Source: JBLNCE01 sp050260415 (lineage in GTDB: Bacteria > Bacillota > UBA4882 > JAAYXC01). From it: DNA of 37,087 bases. This document shows positions 1-10,154 of this stretch, piece by piece (the first letter of the stretch is position 1; the number at the start of each line of letters is the position of its first letter). The translations under genes were made by a program, and so were the position numbers. The notes under the pieces are model-generated. The model saw only the letters and a list, made by a program, of their open reading frames with translations. It was not told the DNA's origin and made no database searches. Location of the stretch: positions 1-37,087 of the forward strand of contig JBLNCE010000146.1 in the NCBI GenBank assembly GCA_050260415.1, read 5' to 3'.

Positions 1-1190
1 GCGGTGATGCCGATGACGAGGGCATTCCTGACCTCCGGCCGCTTCAGCGGGAGACGGCCCCTTCGATCGCGCAGAAGGGTAACGCTCCCCTCCGCCACCC
101 TCACCGCCGTATTCTCCGTAAAGAGCATCTCCTCCGCGGTCAACTCCCGCCGAGATCGGTTGGAGGCCGCCAAGAGGCCGTGTCTCTCCTTGAGGCCCCG
201 TATCCGGGAGACGGCCTCATCAAGCCTCGACAAAGGAATCTCCCCCGACGCGATTGCCTCCTCCACGGCGTCAATGTAACCGCAACTCGGCCAGAGAAGC
301 ATGTCCGTGCCGGCTTTGAAGCACTCGACCTCCCCCCGGCCCCGGCCGTACCATTTGAGAAAGCCCCCCATATCTAGGGCGTCGGAGATGACGACGCCGC
401 CGAAACCCAGTTCTTCCTTTAGCAAACGCGTGGTCAGTTCATGGGAAAGCGTGGCGGGAAGGTACCCGCCCTCCGCAATCCTGCTTTGATAGGCCGGTAA
501 GGAAATATGCCCGGTCATGACGGCGTCCACACCGGCCCCGATCAGGGCCGTAAAGACGGCGCCGTGATTCCGCCGCCAGTCCTCCATGGAAAGGGAGTTG
601 GCGGTCGTCACAAGATGCTGATCGCGATAGTCCACTCCGTCCCCGGGAAAATGCTTCGCGGTCGCGATCAAACCGCCGTCCTGCATCCCGCGGACGACCG
701 CGGTGAGGAGCGGGATCGCCGCCTCCGCCGTATCGCCGATCGCGCGGACGTTGGTGATGGGATTGAACGGATTGAGGTTCAGGTCCGCGACCGGCGAGAA
801 AGACCAATCGATGCCGAGAGCGGCAGATTCCAGGGCGATCGTGTGCCCGTAGGCGCGGGCCAGTTCCGTCGAACCCGTCGCGCCCAGAGCCATGAGTTGG
901 GGCAGGGTGGTCATCTCCCGGGCCAACGAACCGCAGCCGTTTTCCGCGTCCGCGGCGACGAGGAGGGAAAGAGGGCTGGCTTCCCGGTATGCGCGGATAA
1001 TCGTCGTTATGTCACCGTCTTGATCCGTAAGTGCCTCCCGGCAGATGAAAACTCCCCCAACGGGGTACTTCGCCAGGAACTCCCGAATGCTGCCGAACTC
1101 CTTGATCTCCCGCGCCGGATCGGCTTTGATCATCATGGTCTGGCCGATTTTCTCCCTGAGGCTCAATTCCTTCCAGACATCCTGTAACAC
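1..1190 (-). CDS. GH3 beta-N-acetylhexosaminidase (NagZ-type), 3' end outside window
   Basis: Glycoside hydrolase family 3 enzyme, expected to remove beta-linked N-acetylglucosamine or another beta-sugar from short oligosaccharides. Translation of the minus strand gives an open frame of 396 codons that runs off the window. It begins VLQDVWKELSLREKIGQTMM, a typical GH3 N-terminus. It contains KHFPGDG followed by a D-Q-H (the NagZ-type KHFPG...D-x-H acid/base loop) and FGGVVISDALDMGG, where the Asp of SDALDM is the expected nucleophile. The GTG start at 1190 was chosen because AGGAGG lies about 9 nt upstream and the family N-terminus begins there. No signal peptide is visible, so it is probably cytoplasmic. 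It lies 194 bp beyond the stop of the large GH9 gene. The D-Q-H motif favours N-acetylglucosaminidase over plain beta-glucosidase, but the substrate is an inference. Confidence 0.88.
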   Translation of the reverse strand, partial: MLQDVWKELSLREKIGQTMMIKADPAREIKEFGSIREFLAKYPVGGVFICREALTDQDGDITTIIRAYREASPLSLLVAADAENGCGSLAREMTTLPQLMALGATGSTELARAYGHTIALESAALGIDWSFSPVADLNLNPFNPITNVRAIGDTAEAAIPLLTAVVRGMQDGGLIATAKHFPGDGVDYRDQHLVTTANSLSMEDWRRNHGAVFTALIGAGVDAVMTGHISLPAYQSRIAEGGYLPATLSHELTTRLLKEELGFGGVVISDALDMGGFLKWYGRGRGEVECFKAGTDMLLWPSCGYIDAVEEAIASGEIPLSRLDEAVSRIRGLKERHGLLAASNRSRRELTAEEMLFTENTAVRVAEGSVTLLRDRRGRLPLKRPEVRNALVIGIT

Positions 1191-1299
1191 AGTCCGCTCC
1201 TCCTTGTACCTACCAAAGATGTTGCATACAAAACAATTGGGAACGAGCATCGATCTAGTCCTCTTCGCCGGGCTTCAGAACCCGGATTCCGTAAGTGCA

Positions 1300-1362
1300 C
1301 TCACCCCTCCGGCCCCCACTCTTCCGCGGAAGAGTGGGGGTGGCGCGCACGCCGGGGGTGAG
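1300..1362. repeat. REP-like long hairpin downstream of GH9 gene
   Basis: A perfect 28-bp palindrome (1313-1340, CCCCCACTCTTCCG and its complement) is nested in outer arms CTCACCCC-T-CCGG (1300-1312) and CCGGGGGTGAG (1352-1362), which pair with one bulge. It lies between the GH9 stop (1385) and the GH3 start (1190). There is no T-tract on the minus strand. It resembles the dispersed GGGTGAG/CTCACCC intergenic hairpins found in many genomes and may serve as a terminator or mRNA 3'-end stabiliser. A related CTCTTCG-type hairpin occurs at 26043-26060. Confidence 0.6.
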
Positions 1363-1384
1363 TTCCGAGCTTGTCGTATCGTTT

Positions 1385-4300
1385 TTAGAGTACTTTCTCT
1401 GCTTCATCCGTGCCCTCGAACCACACCCCGTCCACGAACCGCCCGGTCAGGACAAAGGTGGTGTCGAGCGGCAGGACGGTGACCTCGTCCCGTCTGAACA
1501 TGAGCACGATCTTGTCGCCCGCGGCCTTGATCTGCACCGCGCGGGCGCCGTCACACTCCGCCCAGGCGATGTCGCCGGCGTCGTACCCGATGGGTAACCC
1601 CTGTATCGACACGGTGAAGACACCGGTATTCGCGTTCCAGGCTTCGGGCTTGACCTCGACTGTGACGTTGTACTTCCCGCCAAATGTCTTGGTGATGGAT
1701 GTTTCGTTGCCGGCAGCGTCGCGCGCGAACAGGATCAGAATATGCGCCCCCGCCGTCACGACGATGTCCGGCCCGGTTAACGTTGCTCCGTCGAGTACCG
1801 CGCCGCTCGCAACGATGCCGGAGAGTACATCCGATGCCTCCCAATCTAAGCGAATAATCTCGCCGACGGAGTACATGTCCTTGATCTCTGTGTCGAGACG
1901 GATCTCCGGCGGCGTCAGATCCAGGCCAGCCATGGCCGCTTTGGCTGTCTCCACGTTGCCGGCCTGGTCGACGCTCCAGAACGAGAACTGGTGACTGCCT
2001 TCGGTACCAATCACATACGAGACGCCTTCATGCGCGGCGCCTTCATCCACGCCGAAGAAGGTCCGCGCCACGCCGCTCTCATCGGTGCCGGTAAAGACCA
2101 CCGTGAACGGAAGCCGCTGCCAGCCCGTGGGCGAGGCGGTTGTTACCGGCGGCGTGGCATCGTATGGACCGATGAGGTCCAGGTAGTCGCAGTAGAACGC
2201 CACCCCTGAAGCCGCGCCGGTGAACCTGACCCCGATCGTGTGCGTGCCGGCGCCGGCCGTACCGAAGCTGCCGGTGAAGAGTTCGAAAGCCTTGTCGCCA
2301 TGGGTCATCGCATAAGTGCCTTTTTCAACTCCGTCGATCTGCACGGTGAAGCTCTGGATGCCGCTGTAATCGTTGCAGCGTAGCGTATAGTCGTAAGTGC
2401 CGGCGGCGGGAAAATCAACCTCCCAGGTTAGCGTCCCGTTGCTTTGACGCACGCCGATCCCGGCGCCGGAGAATCCGCTCGGGAATGTGGCAATCGCATC
2501 AAGGCCGGCGGCGGTCTCCGCTTCGTATCGCAAAGCGACCGGCGGCGGCATCGTCGTGCCCGACAAAGTCAGCACGACCTTGTCCAGGCGTCCCCATTCC
2601 TGGTTGCTTTGGACGGCCTCGAACTTGATGACGTCGCCGCCGGCCAATGATACATTGGCCATACTCCTGCTCGTCAGGGTCTGGCCGACCGGATCGGGGC
2701 TGCCTAAATTCTTGTCGGCGAGCCAGGCGTCGACCTCTACGTTATTGATGTACATTTTATAAGAAACGGAGCCGTCGTTCTCGTCGAAATAATAAGTATC
2801 GATGGTGTAGCTCCCCGCGCTGCCGGTGAAGAGGAAGGAAGCCGTACCAGTGGCGCCGGGGTTGAGCTTGAGCGTCTTGCCGCCGGAGGCCACCGGCCGG
2901 TTCTCAACATAGAAATTGTTAAGCGGTGACATATTTTCGGCCTCGATCGTGATCCCGCCGGTTCTTGTCGGCGCGGGGGCGGGGTAGAGTTGGCGGCGGG
3001 GAACGATCTCCTTGGCCTGATGCGGGCTGGACCAGGAGAGCTTCATGGCGGCGTTGCCCGTGCCTTCATAATATTCCAACCGGAGGTCGTATTTCCGTCC
3101 GGCCTCGAGGGCGATGAGGCCGCTGTTCTCGGCCGCGGCACGGTCGGTCCAGTTTTGGATGACTATCTTATTGTCGATCCAGAGTCTGACGCCGTCGCCG
3201 GCATAAGTGTAGAAAGTATACGTCTCCGAGTAGAGCGGCTGGATCTGTCCGGTCCACCGGCAGGAGAAGGTATCCGGCCCGAGCGATGGATCCGGCGAAC
3301 CGGCGCCCCAGTCGAAGTCGATAGACGGGTCCACCCTGGTGACTCTCAGCGCGGTGAAATCCTTGTTGTCGTAATACTCACCCATGAGGCCGGTTCCAGT
3401 CCCCGGGGCCGCCAGGGTCGTGAAACTGAAGCTCTTGTCGGCGACGGTGTCACCGTAAGCGTTATGGGCGATAACCTGCCAAAAGTAAGTCGTCAGGTTG
3501 GCCAAGCCCGCCACCTGCGCCGAGGTGACCTTGCCCAACGCCAGTTCCTGGAGTGGGCTGGAGAAATCGCTGTTGTCGTCGACGACGAGCGTATAGGACG
3601 TGGCTCCAAGCGAAACCGCCCAATTGAGCGTCGGATTCGTGACTACTCCCGTCGCCCCGTCGGCCGGACTGGTCAAGCTAAAACCCTCGGGAGGCGCGGC
3701 CGTCGCCCGCGTGGTAAAGCTGAAGCCGTTGTTCACGGCCGAAGTGTCGCCGCCGAGATTGTGGGCCACGACCCGCCAGTAATAGGCAGCCTCGTAGTTC
3801 AGCCCCGTCACTTGCACGGAAGTGACGTTACCCACGTTCCGCGCGTAGATCGGGCTGGAGAAATCGGGGTCGTCGTCCACGGTCAGGGTGTAGCTGAGAG
3901 CGCCGTCGGATGCTTCCCAGCTGAGGGTGGGGTTGTTCGGCTGGCCGGCGGCGCCGTTGGCCGGCGCAACGAGATTGAACGCGCCGGGCGGCGGGCCCGC
4001 GCTCTCCCGGCAGGCCAGGGAGACGACTAAATCGAGCAGGGCGTATTGGATGGAGATTGAATATTCGTTGTACCGCCATTGCTGCTCGCCGTCCCTGGCC
4101 AGGGCGCGGTCTTCATACCAAGGATGCGGACTGCCCACGTTGAGGGTATCCGCCCAGATCGGGCCGCAGACCATGGCGCCGGGCATGACGATGGTGGAAT
4201 TGACGTTGGTACCCGCATCGACATCAAGCCTGGTGTGCAGATGCGTGGTATAATTGGCGCCGATCCCGCTCACCCAGGAGATATCCCAGGGGTTGACGCC

Positions 4301-5740
4301 GAAGGTCCACTGCACGGCCTTGACGGCGGCATCCCGGGCGGCGGGGTCGCCGCTGATCTCGTACAGCCGGTAGGCGTCGGCCGCCTTGCTCATGTTCGCC
4401 TCGTTGACGCCGAAGGTGATCCCGTCGAGCGGTTCGACCCCGAAGGGCGAGACCAGGCTGGCCCGCCAAGTATCGGCCGCATTGGTCAACAGGGAGACGA
4501 CCTTGTTCTGAAGCATGCCGGCCACAGGATAATACTCGGCCAGGGCTAGCGGTTGCAGGTCCCAATAGTTCGTGCCTTTGTTGGCGAGCGCGGATAACCC
4601 GCTTACGTAAGCGCTTAGCCAGTCGCCGTAGACGGTGTCGTTGGTAAGAAGATAGAGTTGGACGGCCGCCCAGAGACGGGTGTTGTTCTGATCGCTGATG
4701 GAATAGTTCCCGCCGACGTTGGCGGCATTGGCCAACGCCCAGTTGTAGGCGGCGATCGCCCCGTTCCGGCAATCCGCGGCGAAGGCGGCGTCCCGTGAGG
4801 CGAAAGCCCGGGCCACGGCGGCCAGGCTCCCGGCACTCTTCATGGCCGCGTCGTAGGTCAGGGCGTTGGTTGCGCCGTTCACGCCGCGCGTATGACCGAC
4901 CCGATCATCGCTGTCGCCCCTGACGCCGTTCGTCTCCGCGGTCGGGTATTTCCAGGCGTAGTAATTGCCGTTCGGCGCATCGATGGTGTCGTATAAGCCC
5001 CCGCCGACCCCCGCCGCGGTCTGAATCTTTAGCAGATTCTCGGCTCCCCAGCGAGCCTCGTCGAGCAGATCCGGCACGCCGTTGGCGTCGTAGTCAAAGG
5101 TGGCGTTAGGATGCCGGAGAAAGGTGATGGCCAACGCCCCGGTTACCCAGCCGGTATTGCCCTGGTACTTGTTGTTATCCCCGGCATCGTGCCATCCGCC
5201 GGTCATGTCCACATTTTCGCCCGACTCGGAGCCTTTTTTGGCGTCGTCCATATGGCACGGATCGTGTAACGTTTCCGCGCTCGGGCGATTGGGGAATCCG
5301 GATGCCGGCAGGGCGGCGCCGGTATCGGTTCCGCACCTTTGAAGACGGTAGAACTCAACCATTTCATCCAGGTGGTTCACCCAAGGGTTGTCCGCGATGG
5401 TGAACGGCCGCGACGTGACGCCGTTCGTTCGTATCATGTAATCGCCGGCCGCGGTGAAGCCCGAGAAATCGATCTTGTAGTAGGTCTCACCCCGCGTCCA
5501 ACCGGATGGCGTATGGGCCGTCATGGAACCGCCATAAACCTGGGCATTATCGCTGGCTCTGATGACTTGGTACGTTAGATCGGACAGGCTCCCGTTAGTG
5601 ACGACCGCCACGGCGGTCTTGACTTGGTCGGCCGCATACCCGGCCTGACAGACGGCGATCTTGGTCACGCCGGCCGCCCGGGGCGTCAGGCAGGTCAGCA
5701 TCGCCGCGGCCGCCGCCAGGATGACAATGAGTCTGTACAA
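1385..5740 (-). CDS. Exported multidomain GH9 cellulase with Fn3, PA14, CBM and Ig-like modules
   Basis: Secreted endo-type beta-glucanase. Residue numbers count from the upstream ATG at 5761. Order: Sec signal peptide (about 8-31), CelD-type Ig-like N-domain (32-125), GH9 catalytic domain (130-585) with HDAGD (Asp 192 and 195) and the acid/base Glu566 in NEYSISIQ, two Fn3-like repeats (about 595-785), PA14 (790-925), an EWGRLD beta-sandwich module (936-1065), a CBM35-like module (about 1075-1205), two bacterial Ig-like repeats, and a terminal LPIGYDAGDI-type beta domain. No dockerin or SLH repeat is seen. I prefer the TTG start at 5740 because AAGGAG lies 9 nt upstream and the resulting signal peptide has a normal n-region. 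The ATG at 5761 has only a weak site. At about 1,450 residues it is far longer than a single-domain GH9. The GH9 part is a close paralogue of that at 10523-13861. Confidence 0.93.
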   Translation of the reverse strand: MYRLIVILAAAAAMLTCLTPRAAGVTKIAVCQAGYAADQVKTAVAVVTNGSLSDLTYQVIRASDNAQVYGGSMTAHTPSGWTRGETYYKIDFSGFTAAGDYMIRTNGVTSRPFTIADNPWVNHLDEMVEFYRLQRCGTDTGAALPASGFPNRPSAETLHDPCHMDDAKKGSESGENVDMTGGWHDAGDNNKYQGNTGWVTGALAITFLRHPNATFDYDANGVPDLLDEARWGAENLLKIQTAAGVGGGLYDTIDAPNGNYYAWKYPTAETNGVRGDSDDRVGHTRGVNGATNALTYDAAMKSAGSLAAVARAFASRDAAFAADCRNGAIAAYNWALANAANVGGNYSISDQNNTRLWAAVQLYLLTNDTVYGDWLSAYVSGLSALANKGTNYWDLQPLALAEYYPVAGMLQNKVVSLLTNAADTWRASLVSPFGVEPLDGITFGVNEANMSKAADAYRLYEISGDPAARDAAVKAVQWTFGVNPWDISWVSGIGANYTTHLHTRLDVDAGTNVNSTIVMPGAMVCGPIWADTLNVGSPHPWYEDRALARDGEQQWRYNEYSISIQYALLDLVVSLACRESAGPPPGAFNLVAPANGAAGQPNNPTLSWEASDGALSYTLTVDDDPDFSSPIYARNVGNVTSVQVTGLNYEAAYYWRVVAHNLGGDTSAVNNGFSFTTRATAAPPEGFSLTSPADGATGVVTNPTLNWAVSLGATSYTLVVDDNSDFSSPLQELALGKVTSAQVAGLANLTTYFWQVIAHNAYGDTVADKSFSFTTLAAPGTGTGLMGEYYDNKDFTALRVTRVDPSIDFDWGAGSPDPSLGPDTFSCRWTGQIQPLYSETYTFYTYAGDGVRLWIDNKIVIQNWTDRAAAENSGLIALEAGRKYDLRLEYYEGTGNAAMKLSWSSPHQAKEIVPRRQLYPAPAPTRTGGITIEAENMSPLNNFYVENRPVASGGKTLKLNPGATGTASFLFTGSAGSYTIDTYYFDENDGSVSYKMYINNVEVDAWLADKNLGSPDPVGQTLTSRSMANVSLAGGDVIKFEAVQSNQEWGRLDKVVLTLSGTTMPPPVALRYEAETAAGLDAIATFPSGFSGAGIGVRQSNGTLTWEVDFPAAGTYDYTLRCNDYSGIQSFTVQIDGVEKGTYAMTHGDKAFELFTGSFGTAGAGTHTIGVRFTGAASGVAFYCDYLDLIGPYDATPPVTTASPTGWQRLPFTVVFTGTDESGVARTFFGVDEGAAHEGVSYVIGTEGSHQFSFWSVDQAGNVETAKAAMAGLDLTPPEIRLDTEIKDMYSVGEIIRLDWEASDVLSGIVASGAVLDGATLTGPDIVVTAGAHILILFARDAAGNETSITKTFGGKYNVTVEVKPEAWNANTGVFTVSIQGLPIGYDAGDIAWAECDGARAVQIKAAGDKIVLMFRRDEVTVLPLDTTFVLTGRFVDGVWFEGTDEAEKVL

Positions 5741-5817
5741 TGCGCTCCACTCCTTAGTCATCTTTAGACCTAAATCAAAGAGGCTCAGAGTGTCGATGAT
5801 GTACCCTCTCCCAATCC

Positions 5818-5847
5818 CGTGGGGCCTTGATTAACCAAGGCCCCACG
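5818..5847 (-). terminator. Stable hairpin after the GH12 gene
   Basis: A 12-bp perfect stem CGTGGGGCCTTG / CAAGGCCCCACG with a 6-nt loop (ATTAAC) lies 25 bp beyond the GH12 stop codon and upstream of the large GH9 gene. No T-tract follows on the minus strand, so intrinsic termination is plausible but not certain. It could equally be a 3'-end stabiliser. Confidence 0.5.
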
Positions 5848-5871
5848 TATAAGCTAATGGCTCATAAGTTC

Positions 5872-7530
<1,659 letters not shown>

Positions 7531-7775
7531 CTCAATAACCTCCTAAATTGAATTGGGGCTCCTTTCCGCGGTCGGGAATCGTAGACGCCTCTAATTCCAA
7601 CCTCTCGTCTTAGCCAACACCTCCTTTCGTAGGCGCAATCCCCATTTTGCGACGTGTATAATGGAGGATGATGGCTTGATTATCTATCGCTGTTATCTGG
7701 GGAAGACCGGGCAATTCCCGGTTCTACCCCATCGTTATAGAGGATCATGTAGGAACTGCGCTCTTGCTCCAGTAC
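7531..7775 (-). other. GH12 leader with conserved 25-nt element and upstream hairpin
   Basis: This is 245 bp without a gene. At 7604-7628 (minus strand) lies GAAAGGAGGTGTTGGC followed by TAAGACGAG, matching 19 of 25 positions of 10218-10242 in the leader of the next GH gene. A small hairpin GGAAT-TAGA / TCTA-ATTCC sits at 7575-7598. A larger hairpin at 7699-7730 (GGGG.AAGACCGGG against its complement, one mismatch, one bulge, loop CAATT) lies 46 bp after the stop of the clan GH-A gene and is probably its 3' end. No known riboswitch class was recognised. Confidence 0.4.
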
Positions 7776-10154
7776 TTACTGCACCCGGAACGTATCGAGG
7801 TTTACGCCGCCGGTGTTGCCGGTATTGTGCTTGAGCATGATCGTGTTGCCATTGCCCGCGTTCAGGGTGATGCTCGTGGAGGTGCTGCTAAAGGTCTCCC
7901 AACCGTTGGTCTTCGTGAACGTGATTGTTCTGATAAATGCGCCGTTCACATAGAGGTCCAGGGTCGGATCGGTATCGTTGGTCGCGTAGCGGATGGTCAG
8001 CGTCTTGCCGCCGCCGCTGCCGCCGTCCACGCCCGCGACGGTATCCGACGCGCCCGAGAGGTGCATGTAACCGACATACTGGCCGTTCTCGGCATTGGCG
8101 CTGTTGTATACGGTCGCTCCGCCGGCCAGAGTGCCGCTTTCCGCGGGAATAACCTGGGTGCCGCCCGGTGTCGGGGTCGGCGCCGGACCCGAGGCGGTGA
8201 TCTCCACGTTGTCGAACCGGCCCCATTCCTGGCTGTTCTGGACCGCCTCGAGCTTGATCTCAGCGCCGTTGTTAATCGTGACGCCTGTCTTGGTCCGGCT
8301 GGTCCTGGTCTGGGCGACCGGATCGGCGCTGCCGAGGTTCTGGTTGGCGGTCCATGAATCCACCTGGACGCCGGCCACATAGATGCGCAAGGTGCAAGCA
8401 CCGTCGTTCTCGTCGAAGTAGTAGGCCTTGATGTCGTAGGTCCCGGTGGCGCCGGAGAAGCTAAAGACGGCCGTGCCCGTCACGCCGTCGGCGCTGAGCT
8501 TGATCAGTTCCCCGCCGGAGGCGGCGGAGTTGGTGTTGATGGCGTAGTTCGTGAGCGCCATGTCCTCCGCTTCCATGGACTGGCCGGAAGGCGGAGTCGG
8601 CGTGGGCGTGGATGTGGGTGTCGGGGTTATGGTGGATGTGGGTGTGGGCGTCGGTGTCGGCGTCGGCGTAGGGGTCGGCGCCGGACCCGCGGCAAAGAGC
8701 TCGATGTTGTCGAACCTGCCCCATTCCTGGCTATTCTGAACCGCTTCGAGCTTGATCTGGGCGCCGTTATTGATTGTGACGCCCGTCTTGGTCCGGCTCG
8801 TCCTGGTCTGGGCAACCGGGTCGGCGCTGCCCAGGTTTTGGTTGGCGGTCCACGAATCCACCTGTACTCCGGCCACGTAGATTCTCATGGTGCAGGCGCC
8901 GTCGTTCTCGTCGAAGTAGTAGGCCTTGATGTTGTAGGTGCCGGAGTTGCCGGTGAAGGTGTAGACGGCCGTGCCCGTGACCCCGCTGGCGTTGAGCTTG
9001 ATCAGGCTCCCGCCGGAGGCCGCGGAGTTGGTATTGGCCGTGTAATTCGTCAGCGTCATGCTCTCCGCTTCTCTGGTCTGGTAAGGCGCGGGCGAAGGCG
9101 TCGGTGACGCCGCCGGTGTCGGCGTAGGTTGTGGGCCTGGAGGATTGGCGTTGTCCCAATCGACGAAGGCGGTATATTGCGGCTTGTTGTACATGTCGAG
9201 CTTGCCGCCGCCGGCGCCGGCGCCAAAGTCGTACTGGCATGACATCCAGACGCCGTGGGCTTTCCACTCGTCCAGGACCGCGAAGTTGAAGTTATGCTGG
9301 AAGGTGGCGTTGTTTTGACGGCTGTCGCCGGTCTGTTCGGGCGCCGCGTCCCAGTTCCATTCGGTGACCGCGAACGGGAACGTATAACCCATGATCGCCA
9401 TAGAATCCGACCGCATCTTCTCGATGCCGTCACCCCAAGTGTGGGCCTTGTCGATCACCGCTTGATCGCTGGTATCCTCGCCGTGCTCGGCATAGACGTG
9501 CATGCTGATAAAGTCGGGATCGCAGCCTTGGCCCTTGATGCCGTTCAGGAAGTCACGCAGGTAAGTGCTGCCGTTGGTGCTGTCAAAATGGCTGCCGACC
9601 GGGCCGCCGATCAGGGCGTTGGGGTTCGCCGCGCGGATCTGCGGCACCCAAGTCTTCCATGCGTTGGCGTACTGCGTCCCGCTCCAACCGTTGAAGTAGT
9701 TGTTCTCGTTGCCGAACTCGAATAAAATGGCCTTGCCGTTCAAGGCCTGGGCAATCTGGGGTCCTCTCTCGACGCCGGTGTTCGCCGGCAGGATCACGAG
9801 CGGCAGGATATTCTTGGCGTTGATCTTGTCGCAGATCGAGACGATCTGGCTGTCGGTGAAGGTGCGGCAGGGGAAACGCAGAATCCCGAGGACGGCCGCC
9901 GCCGCGTTTTGCTGTCCGGTGTTGGTCAGGAACGGCTCGTTGATGCTACCGTCACCGTTCACGCCCCAGCAGCCCAGATTGCTGCCGAGCAGGACTGAGT
10001 TCCCTCCGGGGGAAATATAGGGCAGGGTGCCGCCCCGAACGGCGCCGGGTTGAATATGCCCGGATCCGTTTTGGGCGGAGCGGCCGCAACCCCCGCCAAC
10101 GAGGACCGCGGCCACAAGCAGAACGATCGAGGCATTAAGCAGTCTCCGACGCAT
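7776..10154 (-). CDS. Clan GH-A glycoside hydrolase lipoprotein with two tandem EWGRFD modules and a C-terminal CBM
   Basis: Exported glycosidase of (beta/alpha)8-barrel type. Residues 1-23 are a signal ending GGGCGRSAQ, with Cys23 the likely lipid anchor; the GH12 lipoprotein has the same CGRSAQ after its signal. The catalytic domain (about 50-335) has Glu150 in FEFGNEN as likely acid/base and Glu265 in VTEWNWD as likely nucleophile, the spacing and order of clan GH-A enzymes. A PT linker leads to two near-identical beta-sandwich modules (about 360-490 and 526-656), each ending in EWGRFDN and separated by a long Pro-Thr linker. A third, different CBM6/35-like module (about 667-792) follows. 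ATG at 10154 follows AAGGGGG. Family assignment is uncertain: GH39, GH51, GH30 or GH5 relatives all fit the motifs. Given its neighbours, a cellulose or hemicellulose substrate is likely. Confidence 0.85.
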   Translation of the reverse strand: MRRRLLNASIVLLVAAVLVGGGCGRSAQNGSGHIQPGAVRGGTLPYISPGGNSVLLGSNLGCWGVNGDGSINEPFLTNTGQQNAAAAVLGILRFPCRTFTDSQIVSICDKINAKNILPLVILPANTGVERGPQIAQALNGKAILFEFGNENNYFNGWSGTQYANAWKTWVPQIRAANPNALIGGPVGSHFDSTNGSTYLRDFLNGIKGQGCDPDFISMHVYAEHGEDTSDQAVIDKAHTWGDGIEKMRSDSMAIMGYTFPFAVTEWNWDAAPEQTGDSRQNNATFQHNFNFAVLDEWKAHGVWMSCQYDFGAGAGGGKLDMYNKPQYTAFVDWDNANPPGPQPTPTPAASPTPSPAPYQTREAESMTLTNYTANTNSAASGGSLIKLNASGVTGTAVYTFTGNSGTYNIKAYYFDENDGACTMRIYVAGVQVDSWTANQNLGSADPVAQTRTSRTKTGVTINNGAQIKLEAVQNSQEWGRFDNIELFAAGPAPTPTPTPTPTPTPTSTITPTPTSTPTPTPPSGQSMEAEDMALTNYAINTNSAASGGELIKLSADGVTGTAVFSFSGATGTYDIKAYYFDENDGACTLRIYVAGVQVDSWTANQNLGSADPVAQTRTSRTKTGVTINNGAEIKLEAVQNSQEWGRFDNVEITASGPAPTPTPGGTQVIPAESGTLAGGATVYNSANAENGQYVGYMHLSGASDTVAGVDGGSGGGKTLTIRYATNDTDPTLDLYVNGAFIRTITFTKTNGWETFSSTSTSITLNAGNGNTIMLKHNTGNTGGVNLDTFRVQ
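8187..8579 (-). repeat. EWGRFD module, DNA copy 2 in clan GH-A gene
   Basis: This DNA encodes residues 526-656 of the clan GH-A protein and closely matches 8685-9077 (same gene) and 10975-11371 (GH9 gene). Sampled stretches appear about 90% identical by eye. Confidence 0.75.
8685..9077 (-). repeat. EWGRFD module, DNA copy 1 in clan GH-A gene
   Basis: This DNA encodes residues 360-490 of the clan GH-A protein. It is a tandem partner of 8187-8579 across a TPTP-rich linker. Both share AYYFDENDGAC, LGSADPVAQTRTSRTKTGVT and QNSQEWGRFDN. Confidence 0.75.

Noticed and set aside
2990..4030. A plus-strand open frame inside the large GH9 gene
   Set aside because: It is antisense to the Fn3/PA14 part of a clearly coding frame and has no recognisable domain.
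7604..7628. A short leader peptide after AAAGGAGG in the GH12 leader
   Set aside because: The only nearby start is a TTG 2 nt from the Shine-Dalgarno match, too close for a good start, and the frame ends after eight codons.
7657..7667. TATAAT on the plus strand near 7660 (and near 14035)
   Set aside because: No rightward gene follows either site; the flanking genes read left.
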